NCBI GenBank assembly: GCA_944376205.1
Contig: CALWBV010000007.1
Coordinates: 1 to 64,000 of the forward strand
Source: an uncultured Christensenellaceae bacterium
GTDB lineage: Bacteria; Bacillota; Clostridia; Christensenellales; UBA3700
Reading direction: 5' to 3'
DNA length: 64,000 nucleotides
Shown: positions 10,301 through 17,673 of the stretch, piece by piece
How positions within the stretch are numbered: the first letter of the stretch is position 1
Layout: every line of letters starts with the position of its first letter
Translations under genes and position numbers: made by a program
Notes under the pieces: model-generated
Told to the model about the DNA's origin: nothing
What the model saw: the letters and a program-made list of their open reading frames with translations, nothing else
Database searches by the model: none

Positions 10301-10820
10301 CCGCCACGCAGAACGTACCTTTTTCCTCAACGGTTTCTTCTCTGACATATCCCATTGCGCCGAGTCTGTCGATAAGCGAATATCTGTCGAGAGTATCCCC
10401 CACCGAGATATTTATTACGCTGTCAAGTACGCTCGACTTGCGAGGTACGTATTGCAAAAGCGACTGGGGCGTTACGACAACGCAGTCCAGCCTGCCGGTT
10501 GCCCAATCGTACAAAGTATTGACTCTTTGGGAAATAATGCTTTTGAAGTATGTCTTGCGAAGGAGAAGAAGCTCCTCGTTGGCAGGCAAAAAGCCTACTC
10601 TATCGCCGTAAAAATCTTTGAGTCTGTTGAAAATTACAGTAGCCTTGAAAGCGTCTTTTGCAACAAACATCACAAATTTGTCAAGATGCGAAGCGATATG
10701 AATTTTTTCACCCTCTCCTACCGAAAAGACAGCGCAATTACGCCCCTCCTGAACCTTACGGTACAAGTTGGTCAACGTTCCGCCGAGTTTATCGAGTTTT
10801 AAGAGTTTGTCTGCTTCCAT
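7377..10820 (-). CDS. mfd: transcription-repair coupling factor Mfd
   Basis: 1147 residues, the usual Mfd length. N-terminal UvrB-like region, central RNA-polymerase-interacting domain (VGDYVVHEVHGIGKCLG onward), then an SF2 translocase with Walker A GDVGYGKTE, the DEEQRFG box, SATPIPRTL and the helicase motif QLRGRVGRSNR. Mfd removes RNA polymerase stalled at lesions and recruits UvrA. The open frame extends 16 codons further upstream to a TTG, but only the ATG at 10820 has a Shine-Dalgarno sequence (AGGTGAGG), so I chose it. pth lies 198 bp upstream on the same strand, a pairing conserved in Bacillota. Confidence 0.97.
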   Translation of the reverse strand: MEADKLLKLDKLGGTLTNLYRKVQEGRNCAVFSVGEGEKIHIASHLDKFVMFVAKDAFKATVIFNRLKDFYGDRVGFLPANEELLLLRKTYFKSIISQRVNTLYDWATGRLDCVVVTPQSLLQYVPRKSSVLDSVINISVGDTLDRYSLIDRLGAMGYVREETVEEKGTFCVAGDIVSVFPAHMDLPVRISFFDDEIESIKEYHPETLTTIRTIDSVQLMPDNDLLLSEKVMDYGMEKARKTIDRLSSDSAEPVRNIYSQLSTSSVCTQQMQWLLPFVCDKMNTVFDYLAADSLVVFDEPSGVDEQINLYLKEHYVRVKQLVSNGEALKEHSKSLLDRAALVQKLEACQKIGMSYLTSTNTLFSPDEIFNIETAPLNNYSIHYEMLVNDLKVFDKSGYTVLICMGDEVSANNLRNTLMSDGVGCSFVKNIEEKKTGIFLLAEEIAKGFVYTKAKLAVLGREDVTRIRKKQEAQKTKAFTMPKVGDYVVHEVHGIGKCLGTKFIEMGDIHAEYIVVEYRNSEYLYVPVDKLDRLSRYSGSDREPRLSLIGGKDFDKVKKTVKASIKAMAIDLLDLYSQRQNKHGYKYQEDDYLQKQFEDAFPYTPTPDQVTAVQEIKSDMQRGIIMDRLLCGDVGYGKTEVALRAIFKTICHNKQAVILCPTTILARQHYNTAVSRFKEFGIDVELISRLQTPKEVQASLDRISTGKSLVAVGTHRLLSSDVQFHDLGLIVLDEEQRFGVEHKEKLKVLKKNVNVLTMSATPIPRTLNMALTGIRDISVLETPPKDRLPVQTYVCELSDGLIVDAVSRELARDGQVFILYNRVGGIDKFAARVASLVPQAKVDYAHGRMTAEELEDKISGFYDKKYNVLVSTTIIENGIDVPDANTLIICDSNRLGLSQMYQLRGRVGRSNRLAYTYFTVNPDSVLTSDATKRLAAILDYTELGSGFKIAMRDLEIRGAGNILGKEQHGHIEKVGYDMYCKLLKETIDELQGIENDGEREVKLNLSFSTYIDKKYVADEDMRMRLYRNILDLDSEEALDKLKTSVEDSYGSMPVDMQRLLQAGLIRNLAGRINVKSIDISNKIAQLVFADDGCFKNREVMIAVGESGDDVNLTYEDCPRLVFSCRTGSIDQKLASVKHFLLKCKKSFE

Positions 10821-11018
10821 AGCCTCACCTGAAAAGACGTATGTTAAGGTGTCCGCCCTGGGAATCAAAGGGTAAATCTTTTGTATTTATTGCTATATCG
10901 ATTCAGCGATATGAACTGACGAAGTCTTTGAACCAACCGCAAAAAGTCGTTGCAATAATCCTAATATATTCTATTATCTTAACGGTTTGTAAACCTTTGG
11001 ATTGAATTAACGCCGCCG

Positions 11019-11588
11019 TTAAATCTGCTTGCCATTGAGTCTTCGCATAAGTGCGTCAAAGTCACCGTCAACCATATATTGCCATATACCTTCGGCAACT
11101 TTGTCAAAGACCTTTTTCAGAAGTTTAAGTTTCTCTCCGCCTACTTTAGACAGCACGTAATCTTTGAGATCTCTGTTGCCTCTCTCGTCGCCCACGCCTA
11201 TGCGCACTCTGGGAATAGCCGTGGTATTACATTCGGCAACAATGTTTTTCATACCGTTGTGACTGCCGCCCGATCCCTCTCGTCTTACCCTGACGTTGCC
11301 TAAAGGCAGGTCAATATCGTCGTATATGATAAGTACTTCTTCAGGCGCAAACTTATTTGCTCCCATAAGTTCTTTTACGCTTTCTCCCGAAAGATTCATA
11401 TAAGTCTGCGGCTGTGCTATTATCTGTTTTTTCCCGCCGATGTATTCTACGCAATATTTTGCCTTGCAACCGCTTTTATCGAGCGTGCGACCGAGTTTTG
11501 ACAACAGACAATCTGTCACCATAAATCCTATATTGTGTACTGTTCTTTCGTATTGTTTGCCGGGATTTCCCAGTCCTACGATCAACAT
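11019..11588 (-). CDS. pth: peptidyl-tRNA hydrolase
   Basis: 189 residues, matching Pth. The N-terminal GLGNPGKQYERTVHNIGF carries the conserved Asn and catalytic His. YDDIDLPLG carries the catalytic Asp region, and GGSHNGMKNI and RVRIGVG are family signatures. It frees tRNA from peptidyl-tRNA that drops off ribosomes. AGAGGTG precedes the ATG. It lies between tadA and mfd on one strand. Confidence 0.97.
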   Translation of the reverse strand: MLIVGLGNPGKQYERTVHNIGFMVTDCLLSKLGRTLDKSGCKAKYCVEYIGGKKQIIAQPQTYMNLSGESVKELMGANKFAPEEVLIIYDDIDLPLGNVRVRREGSGGSHNGMKNIVAECNTTAIPRVRIGVGDERGNRDLKDYVLSKVGGEKLKLLKKVFDKVAEGIWQYMVDGDFDALMRRLNGKQI

Positions 11589-11654
11589 GATTTCACCTCT
11601 TTAATACCGTGCATAATATTAAACAAAATTTTATTGCGCTTGTCAAGAATTTTG

Positions 11655-12182
11655 TCAGTCTTCTTTGTTTTTTTGTTTTTGTTCTTTGATCTCACGGCGC
11701 TTTTGCTTAAAATACTCCACAAGAATTTCGCCGCATTTATCCTGCAATATACCTCCCTCGACGTTGGGACGGTGATTGAATCTCGTGTCGCCGGGCAAAT
11801 CGTAAAGCGTGCCGCAACAGCCTGCTCTGTCATCGTACGCTCCGAAAAAGATATTGCCTATTCTTGCATTGATGAGTGCACCCGCACACATCGGGCAGGG
11901 CTCCAACGTAACGAATATGTCGCAATCGTTGAGTCTCCAGTCTCCTATCTTTTTGCACGCTTTTTGCAAAGCTACTATTTCGGCATGGTACATACTGTTT
12001 TTTTTCTGTTCTTTTATGTTATGCCCCCTGGCGATAACTTTGCCGTCCTTTACGATTACCGCACCTACGGGAACCTCGTTGATCAAGGCTGCTTTTTGGG
12101 CTTCTTTGAGCGCAAGGCGCATATACTTGGCTTTATCCTTTTGGGTAGCGTTTTTGAATCTGTTGTGCTGATTGATATCCAT
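11655..12182 (-). CDS. tadA: tRNA-specific adenosine deaminase
   Basis: Cytidine-deaminase-fold enzyme with the two zinc motifs HAE and PCPMC, and the TadA-typical sequence VPVGAVIVKDGKVIARGHN. It converts A34 to inosine in the tRNA-Arg anticodon. I place the start at the ATG at 12182 (about 175 residues, normal for TadA). The frame stays open to 12281, but that extension has no family similarity. A GGGGGA lies about 20 bases before the ATG, further than usual, so the start is somewhat uncertain. The lysine-rich C-terminal tail is common in this family. Confidence 0.93.
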   Translation of the reverse strand: MDINQHNRFKNATQKDKAKYMRLALKEAQKAALINEVPVGAVIVKDGKVIARGHNIKEQKKNSMYHAEIVALQKACKKIGDWRLNDCDIFVTLEPCPMCAGALINARIGNIFFGAYDDRAGCCGTLYDLPGDTRFNHRPNVEGGILQDKCGEILVEYFKQKRREIKEQKQKNKED

Positions 12183-12404
12183 ATTTATATGATAGCATAA
12201 TTTCCCCCTTTTGCCAAACGATTTATTCTTGCTGCACGCAATGCCAAAGAGGAATAATACTAACTCGGTTTTAAGAGGCATCTGTTATTTATTTGAAGAC
12301 CTTACTGATATGTCAATATCTGAATATATGTTGACGCCTGCACGGCGATTTGCAGTGTACTTTCTTTTATTGCCGAAAGGTGAATTTTACTTACCCCCAA
12401 CGCA

Positions 12405-12410
12405 TATAAT
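12405..12410 (+). promoter_or_regulatory. -10 box placing transcription start at the start codon
   Basis: A perfect TATAAT ends 5 bp before the ATG at 12416, so transcription would begin at or next to the start codon. There is no Shine-Dalgarno sequence and an in-frame stop at 12410 blocks any earlier start. No good -35 box is seen. Confidence 0.4.
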
Positions 12411-12415
12411 AGAGT

Positions 12416-13237
12416 ATGTACGATCTTACGTCTTTTCAGGAAGACTTGCGACAACTCTATCAGGACGGAGCGCAGGTATTCGATATAGGTTACACTTATC
12501 TTGGGCGTCCTATTCCCTGTGTTTTCAAGGGAAACCCCGATGGCGCTCAAATTCTCATACACGCTTCCATCCACGCCCGTGAATGGGTAACCACTCCGCT
12601 TGTATTGCAAATGATGAAAAACTACGACGGCGCTTGCGGCGTATGGTGCGTGCCTATGGTAAACATAGACGGAGTATTATTGTGTCAACAGGGACTGTCC
12701 TCGATTTCTCAAAGCGGACTCAAAGAATTCCTTTTGGACGTCAACGGAAATTCTACGGATTTTTCGCTTTGGAAAGCGAATGCACGTGCTGTGGATCTTA
12801 ACGTGAATTACAATGCGCTTTGGGGAAAGGGTGCGCAAAACGTAACTTATCCCGCCCCTGCAAACTATATCGGTCAGTTTCCTTTCAGCGAACCCGAGAA
12901 TGTGGCTTTAAGAGCCTTGACAGAGAGAGTCAAGCCTGCTGTTACGTTGAGCTACCATGCAAGGGGCAACGTGATATACAAAGCTTTTTCGTGTCTCGAC
13001 CCCAATCCCGACGGTGCGCAACTCATATCCAACGTCACCGATTATCCGCTGTTTGACACTTACGACAGCACGGGCGGATACAAAGACTGGTATATAGCTA
13101 CATTCCAACAATTAGGGCTTACGATAGAAGTCGGTGACAACGATGTGCCTTATGACAAACTTATAGACACTCTGCCAGCTATCTACGAAAGAAATAAAAA
13201 CGTATTGTCCACCGCTTGCAAAATCATAGGAGAATAA
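12416..13237 (+). CDS. M14-family zinc carboxypeptidase
   Basis: 273 residues. The zinc site starts at HASIHAREW, giving the HxxE pair, and the third zinc His lies in LSYHARGNVIY. The catalytic Glu is probably in LGLTIEVGDND near the C-terminus. It resembles bacterial M14 enzymes acting on peptidoglycan peptides (gamma-D-glutamyl-diaminopimelate type) and metallocarboxypeptidases. No signal peptide or wall-binding domain is visible, so it is probably cytoplasmic and may recycle wall peptides. The ATG has no ribosome binding site and sits right behind a -10 box. Confidence 0.82.
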   Translation: MYDLTSFQEDLRQLYQDGAQVFDIGYTYLGRPIPCVFKGNPDGAQILIHASIHAREWVTTPLVLQMMKNYDGACGVWCVPMVNIDGVLLCQQGLSSISQSGLKEFLLDVNGNSTDFSLWKANARAVDLNVNYNALWGKGAQNVTYPAPANYIGQFPFSEPENVALRALTERVKPAVTLSYHARGNVIYKAFSCLDPNPDGAQLISNVTDYPLFDTYDSTGGYKDWYIATFQQLGLTIEVGDNDVPYDKLIDTLPAIYERNKNVLSTACKIIGE

Positions 13238-13339
13238 ACGCTAGCGCAAAGTTTTATCCGACGCTGAATAAGTATTTGAAAACAACTTTTACTCTTTATT
13301 GACTGACAAAACGAATAATACAAAATTTCAAATAAAAGC

Positions 13340-13364
13340 AAAAGACCGCAAGTTGCGGTCTTTT
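13340..13364. terminator. bidirectional terminator
   Basis: AAAAGACCGC and GCGGTCTTTT form a 10-bp stem with an AAGTT loop. It lies between the convergent M14 peptidase and fumarase genes and has A/T tracts on both sides. Confidence 0.88.
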
Positions 13365-13461
13365 AATATTTCGTTTATCTTTATATCTCAAATTTATGAT
13401 TGTATTTTCCGTTTCTGCCCGACATACCCTTTTTTACAATACGTAACGGCAGTATTCAATC

Positions 13462-13992
13462 TCACTCGTTGTATATATTGCCGCCGAGAGTGTCTATCGC
13501 AACTACGGCAGGAAAATCCTTTACCCGAATACGTCTGACCGCTTCGGTGCCGAGGTCTTCAAAACATATCACTTTTGCCGACTCTATACACTTGCTGTAT
13601 ATAGCACCCGCTCCGCCTATCGCCGCAAAATATACGCCTCCGTTACGGGCAAATGCGTCGATGCAATCCTGACTGCGCTTGCCCTTGCCTATCTGTGCGG
13701 CAAGTCCGTGGTCAAGCATAAAGGGTGTATACTTGTCCATTCTGCATGACGTAGTAGGACCGGCGCTTCCCAGCACTTCTCCCTCTCTTGCTGGACAAGG
13801 ACCCATAAAGTATATCGTTTCTCCTGCGTATTCAAAAGCTTGTCTGCCGGCTTGTATGCTCTCGTAAAGACGCTTGTGTCCGGCATCTCTGAATACCAAC
13901 ATTTCGCCCGTGAGAAGCACTCTGTCTCCCACTCTCAATTTCTTAAGTTCCTGCTTGTCAAAAGGCAGATTGAGTCTTACAACGTCTTGCAT
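13462..13992 (-). CDS. class I fumarate hydratase, beta (C-terminal) subunit
   Basis: 176 residues matching the Fumerase_C domain: LTGEMLVFRDAGHKR, YFMGPCPAREGEVLGSAGPTTSCRMD and AIGGAGAIYS are typical. Together with the alpha subunit it forms the oxygen-sensitive 4Fe-4S fumarase (or the closely related L-tartrate dehydratase). Its start codon lies inside the end of the alpha gene (16-bp overlap in another frame), suggesting translational coupling. Fumarate versus tartrate specificity cannot be settled from sequence reading. Confidence 0.9.
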   Translation of the reverse strand: MQDVVRLNLPFDKQELKKLRVGDRVLLTGEMLVFRDAGHKRLYESIQAGRQAFEYAGETIYFMGPCPAREGEVLGSAGPTTSCRMDKYTPFMLDHGLAAQIGKGKRSQDCIDAFARNGGVYFAAIGGAGAIYSKCIESAKVICFEDLGTEAVRRIRVKDFPAVVAIDTLGGNIYNE

Positions 13993-14846
13993 ACTTCGCC
14001 CTCCTTTTTACCGTCTATGACAAAGCTGTCCGATCTTGAGCAATGACACAACACGTTTATTGCAACAGGCAAGGACGATATGTGCGTGGGATAACTCTCA
14101 ATAAATATTCCCAGACAACTCGTCTTTCCGCCGAAGCCCTGCGCACCTATGCCGAGATCGTTGAGTTTAGTTAGCAATTCTTTTTCCAGCCCGTCGAGTA
14201 CGGGATCGGGATTGGACGAACCTATCTTTCTGAACAAAGCGTGTTTTGACATAAGCGCCGCTTTCTCCAGCGTTCCGCCCAAACCTACGCCAATTATCAC
14301 GGGAGGGCAAGGATTTGAACCTGCGACTCTTACGCTCTCTACAATAAGTCTCTTTGCTTCCTCGAGTCCCTGTGCAGGATTGAGAAGATATACTTTTGAC
14401 ATGTTTTCGCTGCCGAAGCCTTTGAGCATTACTTCGACTTTGACGTCGTCGCCCTCTGTGATAGAAGTGTGCACGACTGCGGGCGTATTTGTCTTCGTGT
14501 TTATTCTCGATACGGGATCGAGGACGGACTTTCTCAATGTCCTATATGCCTTCTCGACTTCTGTGTCAATTGCTTTCTGCAAAACCTCACCCGTAAGAAT
14601 AACGTTGTTTCCCACCTCGACAAAGACGACGACCATGCCTGTATCCTGACATACGGGACGGTGTTCTTTTGCCGCAAGTTCGATATTGTCGTTCATAACG
14701 CCCAGTGCGAATTTCGCCGTGGGATTATCCTCTCTCTCATACGCTTCCTTAAGCGCTGTGCGACATTCGGGTGTAACCTCACAGGAGATTTTGTCTATAC
14801 ATTCTCCTATACGTTTTGCTATCAAAGACGTGTCAATTTTTATCAT
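13977..14846 (-). CDS. class I fumarate hydratase, alpha (N-terminal) subunit
   Basis: 289 residues matching the Fumerase N-terminal domain. Conserved cysteines that ligate the 4Fe-4S cluster are seen in RPVCQDTGM, in GSNPCPPVI and in FGGKTSCLG. It catalyses reversible hydration of fumarate to malate. A split two-subunit class I fumarase is common in anaerobes. AGAGG precedes the ATG at 14846. It diverges from the walJ-like operon. Confidence 0.92.
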   Translation of the reverse strand: MIKIDTSLIAKRIGECIDKISCEVTPECRTALKEAYEREDNPTAKFALGVMNDNIELAAKEHRPVCQDTGMVVVFVEVGNNVILTGEVLQKAIDTEVEKAYRTLRKSVLDPVSRINTKTNTPAVVHTSITEGDDVKVEVMLKGFGSENMSKVYLLNPAQGLEEAKRLIVESVRVAGSNPCPPVIIGVGLGGTLEKAALMSKHALFRKIGSSNPDPVLDGLEKELLTKLNDLGIGAQGFGGKTSCLGIFIESYPTHISSLPVAINVLCHCSRSDSFVIDGKKEGEVCKTL

Positions 14847-14882
14847 ACTATACCTCTTTACTTTATTTTAACACACAAATAT

Positions 14883-14911
14883 TTGTCTACACAATAAAAA
14901 TATGCTAAAAT
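14883..14911 (+). promoter_or_regulatory. promoter of the walJ-like/CPBP/rlmH operon
   Basis: TTGTCT (14883-14888), a 17-bp spacer ending in an extended TGC, then TAAAAT (14906-14911), 29 bp before the ATG. Confidence 0.7.
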
Positions 14912-14940
14912 ATCTGTATTGATCGAACAAAAGAGGTTGT

Positions 14941-15720
14941 ATGGATTTTATCAATATAGCAAGCGGCAGTAAGGGAAACTGCACGCTCGTATCCACAAAG
15001 AATACGACGTTGATGATAGACGACGGAATTAATATTCGCACCTTGTCGGAAAGAGTGCGCCTTGCCAACATCGACCTCAAAAAAGTCAGCGCCCTTCTCA
15101 TAACGCACGAACACAGCGACCATGTTAAGGGAATAGCAAATTTTCTTTCAAAATATTCAATCCCCGTATATTGTCACAGCCGCAGCCGCTGCGGTCTCGA
15201 CGCCAAAGTTTTGCCGTATGTCGAAGACACGGATATGGATAAAGAGTTTGAAATAGGCGATATAATAATAAAACCTTTCAGGCTCCCTCACGATTCCAAT
15301 TACAATCTTGGATACAGACTGAGCGACGGCAAACGCAATGTGTCGATAGCTACGGACCTGGGATGTATGAACGATGCTATCTTTGCCAATATTCAAGGCA
15401 GCGATCTCGTTATGCTTGAATCTAATCACGACGTTCAGATGTTGAAAAACGGCTCTTATCCTTTTGCGCTCAAACAGCGCATCCTAGGCAACAACGGTCA
15501 TCTTTCCAACGACGTATGCGCCGATACGGTATTGAAACTTACGAAGACGGGCACAAAGCATTTTGTCCTTGCGCATTTGAGTCAGGACAACAACACTCCC
15601 GAACTTGCATTCGAATGTACGGAGAAGACTCTCGACAAAGCAAACGTCAAAGAAGGCGTCGACGCATATGTGGATATAGCTCTGCAATACAGAACAATGC
15701 AAAAAATTCATCTCGACTAA
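14941..15720 (+). CDS. MBL-fold metallohydrolase, WalJ/YycJ-like
   Basis: 259 residues. The metallo-beta-lactamase motif THEHSDH is present, preceded by the SGSKGNCT opening typical of the WalJ (YycJ) family, with further metal ligands in RLPHDSNYNLGY and ATDLGC. WalJ proteins are linked to coordinating DNA replication and cell wall control, and some act as exonucleases. Family and neighbourhood agree: in Bacillus walJ lies close to rlmH, and here rlmH is two genes downstream. AAGAGG precedes the ATG. Confidence 0.88.
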   Translation: MDFINIASGSKGNCTLVSTKNTTLMIDDGINIRTLSERVRLANIDLKKVSALLITHEHSDHVKGIANFLSKYSIPVYCHSRSRCGLDAKVLPYVEDTDMDKEFEIGDIIIKPFRLPHDSNYNLGYRLSDGKRNVSIATDLGCMNDAIFANIQGSDLVMLESNHDVQMLKNGSYPFALKQRILGNNGHLSNDVCADTVLKLTKTGTKHFVLAHLSQDNNTPELAFECTEKTLDKANVKEGVDAYVDIALQYRTMQKIHLD

Positions 15721-15731
15721 AGGAGCAAGCT

Positions 15732-17057
15732 ATGAGCGATACTCAAAAAACATTCAAAAACATGCTGAAGAAAAAAACTCCCTCGCTTGAATTTTACGAT
15801 GCAAGCGCAATGTTTATAACGCAGTATATTCTGCAATTCATGTTGCAGCTTATAATGATGGTACTCGGATATATCATAATTGCCGATATGCTCAAAGTCG
15901 AGACGTCCACTCAAGACGGACTTGAGGCGGTTACGCAAAAGTTTACGGCGTTTACGGCTTCGACGGCAGGACTTGCCATAGTAACGCTTCTCAACGAGAC
16001 AACTATGATACTCTCTCCTCTCGCATATTGGAAAGTCAAGAGTTTCAACGTATTCAAGGGCGTAGGATTCAAAAGAAAAGTCAACATTGCACAGATAGCC
16101 ATGACTCTCCCGATAGCATGTCTTTTGCTCGCAGGATTTATGCCTGTCGCTAACCTTTTCGTTACGCTCGTATATAAAACGGGATACGAATACACAGGAG
16201 CGAATATCGTCGTTGACAGCTTCGGCAAACTCATACTCTTTCTCGTCGTTACCGCTATGATTCCCGCTGTATGCGAAGAAATACTTCACAGAGGCATGAT
16301 AGCCCGTGCAGGCAGCAAACTCTCTTTTCTTGCAGGACTTCTGCTCAGCAGCACGATATTCGCATTCATGCACGGTTCGCCTATTCAGTTGGTACATCAG
16401 TTTTTCGTAGGCGTTGTCTGCACGCTCGTGTACTATATGACAGGCAGTATATGGATACCTATTCTCGTACATTTCTTCAACAACGCCATCACGCTTTTGG
16501 CAAGCTATATCAATTTTGCAGTCAACAACGCTACCACTGTTGCGATTTCATGGTGGGTAATGCTTATTATGTGCGTGGTTGGCATCGGCGGTCTTTTCGG
16601 ATGTCTTTATGCCCTCTATGCGATAAGCTACAAAAAGCGTAAGAAGGAAGACGAGACGGCAGAAAGCAATTCAGTTTCCGCTATCGTTGAAGTTAGCGAT
16701 GCAAATCAACTCTCCGACGAAAGCGTAGAAAATTCTTCGACTTCAACCGACAATACTTCTACTGCAAACAACGGGATAGTTTATGTAGATCAACGCAAGA
16801 AAAAAGGTATAAGTGCGTTTGAAGAAAAGCTTGCATATCTTTTCACTTCGCCCGAACAAATCGCAAAGCAAAAAGAAGAAAAGGCAAAACTCGACGAACA
16901 GCTAAAAGAATACTCTACCGAAAAACGCGAAGTATTTTACTCCATGCAGAATGAGGATAAAGTCGAAACCAAAAAGAAAAACAGCCGTGGCGTAATCTTT
17001 GCTCTCGTGGTCGTATTCGTAATATGGATTCTCAATACGCTCGGAGGTTACATGTGA
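15732..17057 (+). CDS. CPBP-family intramembrane metalloprotease
   Basis: About 441 residues from the ATG at 15732, which is preceded by AAAGGAGC. Several membrane segments surround the CPBP (Abi/CAAX-like) motifs: CEEILHRGM supplies the EExxxR pair, then FAFMHG and LVHFFNN supply the metal-binding histidines. The C-terminal third is a long charged, Ser/Asp/Glu-rich cytoplasmic tail (about 310-415) before a last hydrophobic segment, longer than usual for the family. It overlaps rlmH by one base (TGATG), so both are probably co-translated. Substrate unknown. Confidence 0.85.
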   Translation: MSDTQKTFKNMLKKKTPSLEFYDASAMFITQYILQFMLQLIMMVLGYIIIADMLKVETSTQDGLEAVTQKFTAFTASTAGLAIVTLLNETTMILSPLAYWKVKSFNVFKGVGFKRKVNIAQIAMTLPIACLLLAGFMPVANLFVTLVYKTGYEYTGANIVVDSFGKLILFLVVTAMIPAVCEEILHRGMIARAGSKLSFLAGLLLSSTIFAFMHGSPIQLVHQFFVGVVCTLVYYMTGSIWIPILVHFFNNAITLLASYINFAVNNATTVAISWWVMLIMCVVGIGGLFGCLYALYAISYKKRKKEDETAESNSVSAIVEVSDANQLSDESVENSSTSTDNTSTANNGIVYVDQRKKKGISAFEEKLAYLFTSPEQIAKQKEEKAKLDEQLKEYSTEKREVFYSMQNEDKVETKKKNSRGVIFALVVVFVIWILNTLGGYM

Positions 17058-17527
17058 TGAACGTGCGCATAGTATGCGTGGGAAAGCTCAAGGAAAAATA
17101 CCTCAAAGACGGTATCGACGAATATCTCAAACGGCTTACGAGATTTTGCAAAACCGAGATAGTTGAACTAGCCGAGGAACTCTGCCTCGATGCGTCGCCG
17201 CAAAACATTCTTCGTACCAAAGCCGCAGAGGGCGAGAGGATTATCAAAAGTCTCAAGGGCTATTGCATTGCTCTCGATCTGAAAGGCAAAATGCTAACAA
17301 GCGAACAATTGAGCGCTAAACTCTCCTCTTTGAAGACTGAAGGCGTCTCTACCGTTACGTTTGTAATAGGCGGCTCCTACGGCATAGATAAAGCCGTACT
17401 CGATAAATGCGATGCGTCTATATGTTTCGGCAACTTTACTTATCCTCATCAGCTTATGCGACTTATGCTTGCCGAACAGATATACAGATGTTTTATGATA
17501 GAGGAAGGAAGCGCATATCATAAGTAA
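17057..17527 (+). CDS. rlmH: 23S rRNA (pseudouridine1915-N3)-methyltransferase
   Basis: 156 residues, exactly the RlmH size. It opens MNVRIVCVGKLKEKYLKDGI, has the SPOUT knot sequence VIGGSYGID, and ends with HQLMRLMLAEQIYR and AYHK, all signature stretches. It methylates pseudouridine 1915 in helix 69 of 23S rRNA on whole ribosomes. Its ATG overlaps the upstream stop (TGATG). Confidence 0.97.
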   Translation: MNVRIVCVGKLKEKYLKDGIDEYLKRLTRFCKTEIVELAEELCLDASPQNILRTKAAEGERIIKSLKGYCIALDLKGKMLTSEQLSAKLSSLKTEGVSTVTFVIGGSYGIDKAVLDKCDASICFGNFTYPHQLMRLMLAEQIYRCFMIEEGSAYHK

Positions 17528-17623
17528 TTCAAATCTCATTAAAACAAGCTTATTGATGAAACTGTTTTTTCAATGTGTGATGCAACGATAAAATCGACAT
17601 ATTATATCTTTTCGATTAAATCA

Positions 17624-17649
17624 AAAAGCGACGTTTGAACGTCGCTTTT
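17624..17649. terminator. bidirectional terminator
   Basis: AAAAGCGACGTT and AACGTCGCTTTT form a 12-bp stem. It serves rlmH (+) and the convergent symporter gene (-). Confidence 0.9.
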
Positions 17650-17673
17650 CTTTGTTTTACTTTAGAATGTTTT

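Noticed and set aside
12183..12404. SRP RNA or tRNA in the gap beside tadA
   Set aside because: Such RNAs are often near tadA, but I found neither the SRP tetraloop region nor a tRNA T-loop sequence.
13977..13992. Possible frameshift fusing the fumarase subunits
   Set aside because: Two-subunit class I fumarases are normal in anaerobes, and each subunit has full length and its own start.
16600..16990. Possible frameshift or gene fusion at the charged tail of the CPBP protease
   Set aside because: The frame continues without interruption into a final hydrophobic segment and overlaps rlmH as expected for an intact operon.
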